From Bacillus massiliglaciei (GTDB taxonomy: Bacteria > Bacillota > Bacilli > Bacillales > DSM-1321), in the NCBI RefSeq assembly GCF_900098925.1, contig NZ_LT622342.1:1-64000 (forward strand): DNA of 64,000 nt, in the 5' to 3' direction. The translations under genes were made by a program, and so were the position numbers. Below, piece after piece: positions 32,284 to 40,215 of the stretch. The number at the start of each line of letters is the position of its first letter. Position 1 is the first letter of the stretch. The notes under the pieces are model-generated. The model did no database searches, was not told the origin of the DNA, and saw only the letters and a list, made by a program, of their open reading frames with translations.

Positions 32284-34347
32284 CTATAATGATGGACCAG
32301 AACGATGGATATTTTTCTTTTTCTTATTGTTAGAATTAAGGTCTTCTTCAAATTGCTTTTTAGATCCGAAGTTCCTTTCTTCCAATATTCCTTGTAATAG
32401 CCCATTTGTAACCCCTGAAGATAAAACTGGCACTTGATTATTATGTGTATAATTTTCAATTTGTTCATTTATTTGAATATTTAAATCTTTAAATAAGTTG
32501 CTCTTACTAAATTCATTTTTTGCCAAAGCCTCTGGATTTATCTTTTCTAACATATGAGAAACGGAAAGAGGTAATTGTTCAATATTTCTCAAGCACTCAT
32601 CTTTAAATAACATCAGATAACGCGGGTTTTCACTTTGGAAATCAGGATAATTTTTATTGATTATTTCCTTACTCATTGGATCTGTATTAGTTAGAAGTTC
32701 TATTAACTTGATTTGATCATCAGTAGAATAACGTTGCAACTTAGAAATTGAATTCAAAGAAATTGGCTGCTCATAATACTCTGTTGCTACTACTAATATT
32801 TCTTTTTCTTCAAGAGATAGATTTTTTATGTTTATAGTTGGATATGACTTTTCAATTTCTAAGTCATAAAATTCATTCATTAAATCTCTAGCTTTAAACA
32901 ACTCACCTGTAGCTGAAATAATTCTCTTTAGCAATTCAAAATCTCTCGGATATTGTAACGCTGCTTGCTTCAAGGTACTTTCAAAGTTCTTAGAGGAAAT
33001 TCCCATTCTTTTCTCAAGAATATTTCTATCTGAAATTAATTTATCTAAATTGTGATTTATGGTTAGAACGAAAGCATATCGATTACGCAATAAACCATTA
33101 ATTTCAGTTAGCAAATTATTAGAATATACTTCCTCTTCTATAAGTTCCATTTCATCTTCAGTTAATATTGAATTGTTTTCAATTGTCTTTTCAACTATTG
33201 CAATCTTTTCCTCTAAGGTAAAGCTATTAATATCCCAAGTTGAATAATGTTGTAGAAGGAATCTATTACTTTCAGAATCAAAAATACTTTCTGCTGTAGA
33301 TATCAATTCTTCTTCTTTTTCAATTCTAGATAATTGTTTGATTTTTGATTCATTATCTTTTGTAAATTGAATGGATTTTTTCCATTCTTTTAATTGCATT
33401 TTCCTTTCAGAAATAGATTGAGTATCAACAAACATTTTTAATTGTTTAGCAATATCACTTAGATTCTTTTTTTCGCTCGGTGAAAATTTCCTAGCAAACT
33501 TATTTTGATAGCCAATTTTTTCTTTTTTAGCTTTGTATTTTTGCAGATTTGAAACACTTTGATTATAAACATTAACTTTTTTATTAAAGGAAATTCGTTC
33601 AGATTTTTGTCCGTTTTCTTCCATTTTTCGGGCTACATAACCTTCATGAATTGTAGGTAATTGTTCAATCCCTCGATCTTCATTTGATAAATGAGAAATT
33701 GTTTCTTTGATTCCACTCTTATTTAAATAAAAGTTTGCTTTATCAGCCCATAATTTTCTCCAAAAATTAAAAGTTTCTTTTTTATTCCAATCTACTGTTT
33801 CAACTTTATAAAATGCTTTTTTCCCATTTTTGTCTAAAATATGATTTCCATGTTCATCATATTTGTATCTTCTTGTTGCTTTAATTCCCCATGTTCCATC
33901 TTCATTAAATGGCCTTACAGTAAGCATCACATGAAAATGCGGGTTATTTTCGTCATCTCTATGTATCGCAATATCAGCGACCATACCCCGATTAACAAAT
34001 GCTTCCTGACAAAAATCTAATGCTAATTCTTCTTGCTTTTCCTTGGACAATTCTACTGGAAGTGCAACATTAAATTCTCTGGCAAATTGAGCATTATAGT
34101 TTTTTTCAATTTTATTTACTTCATTCCATAATCTTTCACGATCTAAGGTCCACTCAGGAGCATGTACGGGTTTCAGTATATATGTAACAGGAGCTATTTC
34201 ACGTTTATAAAAGAAGGATTGGTTGTCTATATTATCAACTAGCTTTTCTCCTGATCGATAAGCAACAGCAGCTAAAGGACTTTTAGGCTTTCCTGTTTGT
34301 TTTGATATTCTGCTCATTATCTGACCGCTAAAATGATAAATAGCCAT
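32284..34347 (-). CDS. MobA/MobL-family relaxase (MOBQ)
   Basis: It nicks one strand at oriT and pilots the plasmid in transfer. The 687 residues have the MobA/MobL domain at the N-terminus: IYHFSGQIMSR, the PLAAVAYRSGEKL region with the candidate catalytic tyrosine near 30, and the three-histidine metal site (H129, and H137/H139 in NNPHFHVML). A long helical C-terminus follows. AAAGGAGAATGT precedes the ATG. The candidate oriT lies just upstream at 34420-34490, and the ArdC-like gene follows directly. Confidence 0.93.
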   Translation of the reverse strand: MAIYHFSGQIMSRISKQTGKPKSPLAAVAYRSGEKLVDNIDNQSFFYKREIAPVTYILKPVHAPEWTLDRERLWNEVNKIEKNYNAQFAREFNVALPVELSKEKQEELALDFCQEAFVNRGMVADIAIHRDDENNPHFHVMLTVRPFNEDGTWGIKATRRYKYDEHGNHILDKNGKKAFYKVETVDWNKKETFNFWRKLWADKANFYLNKSGIKETISHLSNEDRGIEQLPTIHEGYVARKMEENGQKSERISFNKKVNVYNQSVSNLQKYKAKKEKIGYQNKFARKFSPSEKKNLSDIAKQLKMFVDTQSISERKMQLKEWKKSIQFTKDNESKIKQLSRIEKEEELISTAESIFDSESNRFLLQHYSTWDINSFTLEEKIAIVEKTIENNSILTEDEMELIEEEVYSNNLLTEINGLLRNRYAFVLTINHNLDKLISDRNILEKRMGISSKNFESTLKQAALQYPRDFELLKRIISATGELFKARDLMNEFYDLEIEKSYPTINIKNLSLEEKEILVVATEYYEQPISLNSISKLQRYSTDDQIKLIELLTNTDPMSKEIINKNYPDFQSENPRYLMLFKDECLRNIEQLPLSVSHMLEKINPEALAKNEFSKSNLFKDLNIQINEQIENYTHNNQVPVLSSGVTNGLLQGILEERNFGSKKQFEEDLNSNNKKKKNIHRSGPSL

Positions 34348-34419
34348 TCATACATTCTCCTTTCCATATAACATGAGCGAAGCGAATTTTAACCCACACG
34401 CCTGACGGAAACCAAGAAA

Positions 34420-34492
34420 GAACGGAGTTCTTACTGGTTTTAGCACACACTCGATAGAGTGTATAAGTGCGCCATTTATCACTTCGTGATGG
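34420..34492. other. Candidate oriT (MOBQ/RSF1010-like nick region)
   Basis: TAAGTGCGCC (34464-34473) matches the conserved nick-side sequence of RSF1010-type MOBQ origins. Immediately 5' lies the hairpin ACACTC-GATA-GAGTGT (34447-34462), and after it ATCAC-TTC-GTGAT (34478-34490). A further stem AAGAAC-GGA-GTTCTT lies near 34420. The site is between divergent relaxase and accessory genes, the normal place. Confidence 0.8.
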
Positions 34493-34611
34493 ATATATCT
34501 TATCATTATTTGGATTTCCATACAATAATTTCAGTATAATTGATGGTATAATATTGAAGCATCTAAGGAAATTTGGTAAAATTATAGAAAATTAGAAAAG
34601 GAGTTCACAAT

Positions 34612-34860
34612 ATGGCCCAAAGTACTCAATCAAAAATACTCAGTATTGACGAACAGATTCAAAAGCTAAAAGAAAAAAGGAATAGAGAAGTAGCAAAGTT
34701 AGAAAGAAACGCAGGTAAAAAACTAATTGAAAAATTTAATCTTGAAAACAAATCATTTGATGAAATCAGTTTATTTATTGATTCTCTACAAGATCCATCA
34801 AAGGAAAATGAAAAGGAAGACGCTTTAAGTAATCAAACCAATGAACAATCAAATCAATAA
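34612..34860 (+). CDS. Mobilization accessory protein, MobC/TraA-like (82 aa)
   Basis: It starts MAQSTQSKILSIDEQIQKL behind AAAAGGAG. A short coiled coil with Lys/Glu is followed by a helical region and a polar tail. Its position, divergent from the relaxase across oriT and overlapping the next gene by 20 bp, matches small accessory proteins of MOBQ plasmids. The sequence alone would be weak evidence. Confidence 0.6.
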   Translation: MAQSTQSKILSIDEQIQKLKEKRNREVAKLERNAGKKLIEKFNLENKSFDEISLFIDSLQDPSKENEKEDALSNQTNEQSNQ

Positions 34861-35095
34861 GATTAATGAGAAAATAAAGAAACTTGAAATAGAAAAGAAA
34901 ATCATGGAACACTCTCTTAGTAAAGTGAGCAGAAAAGAAAGGACTCATAGACTAATTCAAATCGGTGCCCTTTCAGAAAAATACTTTGATTTATATAAAA
35001 ATAATACTCACGAAATTGAAGAAATCTTTTCTCAATTTGCAAACTATATAAAAGAAAATAAACTGGATAAACATAAAAAAGGAGAACGGATATAA
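34841..35095 (+). CDS. Mobilization-associated protein, DUF3847-like (84 aa)
   Basis: The protein starts MNNQINKINEKIKKLEIEKK. It has a coiled coil, then the pattern RKERTHRLIQIGALSEKYF, which is typical of DUF3847/MobC-like proteins beside relaxases. It overlaps the previous gene by 20 bp, so it is co-translated. A strong terminator starts within its last codons. Confidence 0.65.
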   Translation: MNNQINKINEKIKKLEIEKKIMEHSLSKVSRKERTHRLIQIGALSEKYFDLYKNNTHEIEEIFSQFANYIKENKLDKHKKGERI

Positions 35096-35112
35096 CTTCC
35101 GTTCTCCTTTTT
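35076..35112 (+). terminator. Terminator of the mobilization accessory operon
   Basis: AAAAAGGAGAACGGA (35076-35090) and its inverse (35098-35112), with five T at the end. Confidence 0.9.
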
Positions 35113-35166
35113 AAAAGGTACTTGATTTTCTTTATTTTTTCTACGAACTTCATGTTAATGTTGATT

Positions 35167-35303
35167 TAAAATAAAGTTTGATCATTTATATTAAAGTTGT
35201 ATCGTTTTGAAAAAAGATTGATCAAAACTACAGGTAAAATGAAAGTGTATTATTAGTTTAGCAAGGTTCAATCGTTATTTTGATCAAACTTTTTTATAAA
35301 AAA
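35167..35303. promoter_or_regulatory. Repeated TGATCAAACTTT motif region
   Basis: TGATCAAACTTTTTTATAAAA at 35281-35301 is exactly repeated at 35765-35785, upstream of the gene starting at 35736. The core TGATCAAACTTT occurs inverted near 35174-35185. AAAACTACAG also recurs (35226 and 35784). The pattern suggests operators of one regulator around the 122-residue gene. Confidence 0.5.
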
Positions 35304-35367
35304 TGCATTTTTTTAGCACCTAAAGATAAGGTTTTAATCAATCTTTATTTAAAATTATACGATTGTA

Positions 35368-35736
35368 TTAACTTTTAATATTTTTTGTAAATGTAGTTAG
35401 GTAATCCTCTAATCCATAACTCTTCATAAAACTTTTAGCAATTTGCTGATACTTTTCTCCACACTGATGAAGTTCGGTTTGATATTCAAGAAACATCTCT
35501 TTGATTTCAGGAATTCTTAAGGTATCTTTATGTTGATATATACCTAATCCGGCAATAGTGGCTTTAATAAAGATGGAAGCTACTTTCTGATCTATCTCTG
35601 AATTTCTTTTATTTAAGATTCGAATGAATTCATTTAATTTTTCATAACCTCGATTTCCAATCCATCCGTCTATTCCATTATTCATTACTTGATAATCCAT
35701 ATACTCTATTACCTCTATTTCCTTTTCATTTAGCAT
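35368..35736 (-). CDS. Hypothetical helical protein (122 aa)
   Basis: It begins MLNEKEIEVIEYMDYQVMNN with a GGGGAGAAAG site upstream. It is all-helical, without signal or membrane helix. The repeated TGATCAAACTTT motifs on both sides hint that it is self-regulated or under a common regulator. Family unknown. Confidence 0.55.
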   Translation of the reverse strand: MLNEKEIEVIEYMDYQVMNNGIDGWIGNRGYEKLNEFIRILNKRNSEIDQKVASIFIKATIAGLGIYQHKDTLRIPEIKEMFLEYQTELHQCGEKYQQIAKSFMKSYGLEDYLTTFTKNIKS

Positions 35737-35807
35737 TTCTTTCTCCCCTTTACTTATTTGAAAATGATCAAACTTTTTTATAAAACTACAGTTAACTCTC
35801 CACTTTA

Positions 35808-36458
35808 CTAAAGTTCTAATCCTTTGTTTTTTGAGATTCTATTAAACTGATTAATGAGATTCATATCAGGAACCTCATTTACTATGGCTTGATTAAATAT
35901 CTCTTCAAATGAGTCAGAGTTTAACACTGAGCGTATAGAAGCTTTTATCATTGTTTCTTCATCAATCTTTGACCAATCAATATTAAACCCATTCTTTAAC
36001 CCTAAAAGACGAAAGTATTCCCTTTGAGTTCTTCCATTACCTTCTGGAAATGGATGAAGAAAATTCACCTCTGACATGTAATATGATAATCTTTGTATGA
36101 ATTTCTCTTTATCTAATCCTCTGAGATATTTTTCATCTTTTAGCTGCTTAGAAATTTCTAATCCATTATTATGAATATACATTGGTGTAGCAAATCTTGT
36201 TGATCCTTTCGCTATTCCCTCATCTCTTATCTCACCAGCAAATGGATAGACATCTTTAAAAATAAACTTATGAATTTTTTGTAAGTGCTTCAATCCGAAT
36301 GCTCCTGAAATTGGTTTTTTATATAATTGATAAATTCTCCTGGTAGTAAATATAACTTCCAATTTTTTAAGCTTTTCAGGATCTTGTTCATCAAATTTAT
36401 TTATTAAAATATCAGTACCAGGATAACAATATTTTGATTGGTTTTTATATTTATTCAT
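35808..36458 (-). CDS. Fic-family toxin (AMP-transferase)
   Basis: A 216-residue Fic/DOC protein with a complete active-site motif HPFPEGNGRT (135-144). The histidine is catalytic and the acidic residue binds metal. The flap and core helices (FAGEIRDEGIAKGSTRFA) are present. Such enzymes transfer AMP from ATP to target proteins and are toxic unless held by an antitoxin helix. The gene overlaps the end of the small antitoxin gene by 8 bp, the usual order for class I Fic pairs. Confidence 0.92.
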   Translation of the reverse strand: MNKYKNQSKYCYPGTDILINKFDEQDPEKLKKLEVIFTTRRIYQLYKKPISGAFGLKHLQKIHKFIFKDVYPFAGEIRDEGIAKGSTRFATPMYIHNNGLEISKQLKDEKYLRGLDKEKFIQRLSYYMSEVNFLHPFPEGNGRTQREYFRLLGLKNGFNIDWSKIDEETMIKASIRSVLNSDSFEEIFNQAIVNEVPDMNLINQFNRISKNKGLEL

Positions 36459-36618
36459 TAGCCAACATTCTAGCTCTTTTATTAAATTCTTCTTCTGAAA
36501 TCTTTTTACTTTCCCGGTCTAATATTAATTGTTCTTGTTTTTCAGTGACTTTTAAACCTTCCATCGCTTGTGATGCTTTGGCATATTCCATAGCTTTATC
36601 AACATTAAACTTTTTCAT
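36451..36618 (-). CDS. VbhA-like Fic antitoxin
   Basis: The 55 residues start MKKFNVDKAMEYAKASQAM behind AGGAGG. They contain the inhibitory S-x-x-x-E-G motif (S16 to G21, SQAMEG) that blocks the gamma-phosphate pocket of class I Fic enzymes. The second half (KISEEEFNKRARMLANE) is the VbhA-type helix pattern. It precedes and overlaps the Fic gene, so the antitoxin is made first. Confidence 0.85.
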   Translation of the reverse strand: MKKFNVDKAMEYAKASQAMEGLKVTEKQEQLILDRESKKISEEEFNKRARMLANE

Positions 36619-36636
36619 ATAAAAACCTCCTACTTA

Positions 36637-37008
36637 TTAAAAATCATAATCATCATCTAAATCTTCCTCAATACCACCTAAAATGTTATCTTTTATTCCT
36701 AAATCACCTTGTTTAATTTCATCTTCAACGACAGGTTTTTCCTCTTGTATTGAAGCGAATTCTACTCCATCGAATTTGGATTTGAAACCAGAAAACTCAT
36801 CACTTAAATGATCAACCTTCTGGATGACAGTTGATAAGCTCTGAATGAGCTTATCCATCATGTCTTCTTTTTCCACTAAACTGACAATATAAGGCGTAAG
36901 CTTTCTGTCAGCTCCTTTTTCTTCAAGTTTTCTATATACTTCGTCCGGCATTTTATTTCCGGTTAAAGTCAATCTGCCTTTTTTTACTGCTTCTTTTTTA
37001 TCCGGCAT
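36637..37008 (-). CDS. ParR-like adaptor of the actin-type partition system
   Basis: The 123 residues have a basic N-terminal segment (KKGRLTLTGNKMPDEVYRKLEE) like a DNA-binding ribbon-helix-helix. A coiled part and a very acidic C-terminus (EEDLDDDYDF) follow. It lies 13 bp after the actin-like gene in the same operon, where a ParR centromere-binding adaptor is expected. The sequence alone is not diagnostic. Confidence 0.6.
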   Translation of the reverse strand: MPDKKEAVKKGRLTLTGNKMPDEVYRKLEEKGADRKLTPYIVSLVEKEDMMDKLIQSLSTVIQKVDHLSDEFSGFKSKFDGVEFASIQEEKPVVEDEIKQGDLGIKDNILGGIEEDLDDDYDF

Positions 37009-37021
37009 TTAAATCACTACC

Positions 37022-38239
37022 TTAATTAGACTTTCTTTCATTTAGGCTCAGAATTTCAAGAGCAGTTAGATTAATCGTCCTTGCTGTTGGTTTAAAGATT
37101 TCACTTTTTTCTTCTTCAAGTAAATCTCCAAGAAAATGATGGTTGTTTTCCATTATTTCTTCATTGGTCCTTTTCTTTACACACTCTTTAATATACGGAG
37201 CTAAGATCGGTGCTTCTCCACCAAAGTAAATAAACTTTAGAACACCCTTCGAATTGCTACTAAAGGCCCCCATGACCTTATAAACCAGTAACTCTGCATA
37301 TTCTTTTAGCATTTCTATAATTGGTTCTGTAAGGTCATATTTCGCTCCAGTGTTTTGATTTCGAAGAATGTACTTTTGATTTTTATAATTGGCCACAATA
37401 AATTTTTCTAAACTTCTTAGGTCAGTGAAATATTCAAGCAATTTCTCTTTTAGCAGCGTTTCTAAGGCTCCTAAAAACGGAGTAATCTGGATGACCTGAA
37501 AACTATCTTTTGAAACAGGTGTATTTAACCCCTTGGTAAGTAGTACTGCATCCGTAGATCCACCGCCTATATCAACTAATACTGTCTCATTCTCACTGAA
37601 TTTTCTGGACTCATTACGTTTTTCAATTACTGTTGCTGTTCTTTCTTTATCATTAATCATTTTGTACTTTAAGGCCCATCTTGCAACTTCACTTTCAATG
37701 TTACATTTTGAATTTCCTACTTTAATGGTTAGTTCAGTTTCCATTCCTGGAGTTAAAAGCCTTACTGTGTGTTCTCCAATAAATCGGTTTGCCATTTTAT
37801 TTTGTCCGATTGAAAATTTTTCTTCCTTTTTCAGCAGCCAAATTGGTAACATCATTTTCATGCTTTCTATATCTACTTCGGCAACATTTTCTCCATTTTC
37901 ATTTTTTAGTCTGTGATAATAAGCAATGGCTGCTAAGAAGACCGCATAAGGAATATCACTTGTGATTTTATCGTGCATTTTTCCTACATGGCTATTTGAA
38001 TATGGATTATCTTCTGCTAGTTTCCCTACTAAGAAATATCGTTCTTCATCATTGATTGTTGTCGCGATAAGTAATCGATCTAAAAGATCCCCTACTTCAT
38101 CTACAGTATTTGTAAAATGACTTTCAGCCTTTTCCTTTTTAAGTTCGACTACACACGTAGGAATTTCAAAATAATAACTATCAACTAAAAAATTATTTGT
38201 GGAATTTCCAAAGTCAGCATTCATTCTCTCGATTTTCAA
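37022..38239 (-). CDS. parM: ParM/Alp-type actin-like ATPase
   Basis: It polymerises to move plasmid copies apart. The start is taken at TTG 38239, behind AGGGAG, giving 405 residues. Actin-fold phosphate loops are visible: MNADFGNSTNNFLV at the N-terminus and ETVLVDIGGGSTDAVLL about halfway, then KFIYFGGEAPIL near the end. It resembles StbA/ParM-like proteins of Firmicute plasmids. The ParR-like gene follows. Inverted AGTACACA…/TGTGTACT elements upstream (38250-38370) may be the centromere. Confidence 0.85.
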   Translation of the reverse strand: MKIERMNADFGNSTNNFLVDSYYFEIPTCVVELKKEKAESHFTNTVDEVGDLLDRLLIATTINDEERYFLVGKLAEDNPYSNSHVGKMHDKITSDIPYAVFLAAIAYYHRLKNENGENVAEVDIESMKMMLPIWLLKKEEKFSIGQNKMANRFIGEHTVRLLTPGMETELTIKVGNSKCNIESEVARWALKYKMINDKERTATVIEKRNESRKFSENETVLVDIGGGSTDAVLLTKGLNTPVSKDSFQVIQITPFLGALETLLKEKLLEYFTDLRSLEKFIVANYKNQKYILRNQNTGAKYDLTEPIIEMLKEYAELLVYKVMGAFSSNSKGVLKFIYFGGEAPILAPYIKECVKKRTNEEIMENNHHFLGDLLEEEKSEIFKPTARTINLTALEILSLNERKSN

Positions 38240-38249
38240 TATAAACACT

Positions 38250-38370
38250 CCCTAAATATTATTAAGTACACATTGTTGTTAACTTATATACTTATTATCT
38301 CACAAATCCACAAAAAATCAATAGGTAATCCTAAATTAGTTTGCAATGTTGTGTACTAAATGTTGTTAAT
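38250..38370. promoter_or_regulatory. Candidate parC centromere / operator of the parM operon
   Basis: AAGTACACATTGTTGTTAAC (about 38263-38282) is matched by an inverse-type block AATGTTGTGTACT (about 38343-38355), followed by AAATGTTGTTAATC. They lie directly upstream of the actin-like gene, where ParR normally binds. Confidence 0.45.
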
Positions 38371-38439
38371 CTTTTATATTTCTACAAAACTTAGTGAGTT
38401 ACCTTTTTTTAATTTACTTCTAAGTGAATGAACGGATAT

Positions 38440-38538
38440 ACTAAATATATCCGCATACACGCATATGTAAATATGTGCATATGCAAATATCAATATACGT
38501 GTATGCAAGTATACAAACATATAAAAGGAGATTCTAAT
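38440..38538. repeat. GCATATACGTGTATGC-type repeats upstream of parA
   Basis: Short alternating purine-pyrimidine repeats (ATATCCGCATACACGCATATG, ATATGTGCATATGCAAATAT, ATACGTGTATGCAAGTATAC; each run given approximately) fill the 100 bp before the parA ribosome site. The same type appears after the second par gene at 39680-39815. They are good candidates for a par centromere and operator. Confidence 0.65.
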
Positions 38539-39360
38539 ATGGCAGCCACAAAGGTGACTTTCGGAAACTTTAAAGGCGGGACCGGAAAAACCACAAATTG
38601 TTCAATGATTGGATACATACTAGCTAAGCAGGGTTATAAAGTGTTGCTCCTAGATATGGATCCACAAGCTAATGCAACATCCCTATACTTAAAAACAAAG
38701 GCCCGAACTGAAGAGAACATTAGTTTAGACAAAACATTAATGTCAGCCATCGCAGATGGAGATTTAGAACAAATTGTGACACCGATTTTAAAGAACTTAT
38801 ATTTATTACCTAGTTATGGTGATTTCACATCTTATCCATTGTTCCTTGAAAAAATGTTTCCTGATGATTTATTGGCCCGGACAACTTATCTATCAACATT
38901 ATTAAAACCCCTTGAAAAGGAATTTGACTTTATCTTGATAGATGTCCCGCCAACATTATCTATTTACACTGATTCAGCATTACTTTCTAGCGATTTTACA
39001 GTAATAGTCTTACAAACTCAGGAAAGGTCATTAGTAGGGGCTGAAGCATATGTCAAATATCTTCAGGAGCTAATCGACAATTACAATGCAGATTTTGATA
39101 TTTTAGGAGTCTTGCCGGTATTACTTAAAAATAATGCTGCAGTCGATCTAAACACTTTAGAAAACGCTAAAGAAAAGTTCGGAGAAGAAAATATCTTCTT
39201 AACAATTGTAAAAAATATGGAGCGTTTAAAAAGATATGACATGATAGGGATCATTGATGCTGCTCATGATAAGAAAGCAGATATTCACGACAAAAGAGTA
39301 ATGTCACTATATGAAGAAGTAACCGCGGATTTCTTAGAAAGAATCAAGAGGGGAGTATAA
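38539..39360 (+). CDS. parA: ParA-type partition ATPase
   Basis: The start is the ATG at 38539, behind AAAAGGAG, giving 273 residues; a longer upstream frame is only the repeat region. Seen: the deviant Walker A KGGTGKTTN (about 14-22), DMDPQANAT, and the Walker B-like FILIDVPPTLS. Lack of an N-terminal helix-turn-helix puts it with the small ParA (type Ib). It is followed within 4 bp by a ribbon-helix-helix partner. Confidence 0.93.
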   Translation: MAATKVTFGNFKGGTGKTTNCSMIGYILAKQGYKVLLLDMDPQANATSLYLKTKARTEENISLDKTLMSAIADGDLEQIVTPILKNLYLLPSYGDFTSYPLFLEKMFPDDLLARTTYLSTLLKPLEKEFDFILIDVPPTLSIYTDSALLSSDFTVIVLQTQERSLVGAEAYVKYLQELIDNYNADFDILGVLPVLLKNNAAVDLNTLENAKEKFGEENIFLTIVKNMERLKRYDMIGIIDAAHDKKADIHDKRVMSLYEEVTADFLERIKRGV

Positions 39361-39363
39361 ATT

Positions 39364-39678
39364 ATGGCTAATCTTTTAAACAAGACGAAAAAGATCGAGA
39401 GAACGGAAAATACTGAACCGAAAGATACTTACAATCCAAATAATGTTTTCACCGTTAAACAAAACGAAAAAAAAGAAACCAGGGCTAAAGAAAAGAAAAC
39501 GACAATTAGACTGTCTTACAAAAATCAACAGAGATTAAATGCGCTGGTAACACAAAATAGTTTAGACTCCGTGGACCAAGTATTAGACTTAATCTTAAAT
39601 CAATACGAGTCTGGGTTAAGCAAAGAACAAAGAAAAGAATTAGATACAATTATAAAAATATATTCAAAAAAACAATAA
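39364..39678 (+). CDS. Ribbon-helix-helix ParB-like partner
   Basis: The 104 residues have a disordered basic head and then KKTTIRLSYKNQQRLNALV, the strand-helix pattern of ribbon-helix-helix proteins. A second helix is seen in SVDQVLDLILNQY. In type Ib systems this small protein binds the centromere and represses the operon. Repeats on both sides of the two genes are its likely binding sites. Confidence 0.75.
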   Translation: MANLLNKTKKIERTENTEPKDTYNPNNVFTVKQNEKKETRAKEKKTTIRLSYKNQQRLNALVTQNSLDSVDQVLDLILNQYESGLSKEQRKELDTIIKIYSKKQ

Positions 39679-39679
39679 T

Positions 39680-39815
39680 GAATATACGTGTATACGTGCA
39701 TATAAATATATTTATATGCACGTATACTTATAGATGCGCATACTTACCAAAGGCTTTGCTATCTCTTGTATCTCATCGCCCGCATACACGTATACACGCA
39801 TATGAGTATATGAGT
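39680..39815. repeat. Iteron-like repeats downstream of the parA operon
   Basis: ATACGTGTATACGTGCATAT, ATATGCACGTATAC and CGCATACACGTATACACGCA lie here, the last two in inverse relation to the first. The composition matches the upstream array at 38440-38538. Confidence 0.65.
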
Positions 39816-39963
39816 ATATGTAAAAAAACCTTATCAAATCAGGCTTTTATCAGCAATTATTAAATGCAATTCACCAGTTACTTATAAAACAGTATATTGC
39901 ATAGTTAGATTTTTACTGCTATACTAATCTCAATAAATCAAATGAACGGAAAAAAGACCCCCG

Positions 39964-40018
39964 CCATCTAAGTAGTGCGACCAACACTCTTAGACGGTTC
40001 CCCCTAATTACACTAGGG
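39964..40018. ncRNA. Paired stem-loops in the rep leader, possible copy-control RNA
   Basis: CCATCTAAG…AGTG pairs with CACT…CTTAGACGG (39964-39997) around a loop CGACCAA, and CCCTA (40002-40006) pairs with TAGGG (40014-40018). The C-rich loops upstream of a rep gene with an attenuator resemble target and antisense-RNA loci of copy-number control. No antisense promoter was proven. Confidence 0.45.
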
Positions 40019-40144
40019 AAAACACTGACAGGAAGTCTTTTCTGACCTCTTTCTTATATATGCTTATTTTACCTTAATATAAGAAGGAAGTCAAAGAGAA
40101 ATACTGTCAAAATGTCTATTTTGTGCTTTCTTTTTTCAACACAT

Positions 40145-40190
40145 AAAAGACGATGTTTTCCTTTAAAGATAAGGGTTCATCGTCTTTTTT
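40145..40190 (+). terminator. Attenuator-like terminator ahead of rep
   Basis: AAAAGACGATG (40145-40155) pairs with CATCGTCTTTT (40178-40188) plus further T. It ends 26 bp before the rep start, inside the leader, so reading through it is required for rep expression. Confidence 0.75.
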
Positions 40191-40215
40191 CTTGTTTAAA
40201 AAAGGAGCAAAAGTT

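Noticed and set aside
38428-38538. N-terminal extension of ParA
   Set aside because: The 37 extra residues are translated repeat DNA; the ATG at 38539 has the ribosome site and gives the normal ParA start.
40153-40215. N-terminal extension of the replication initiator
   Set aside because: It is the descending arm of the attenuator hairpin; the ATG at 40216 follows a strong ribosome site.
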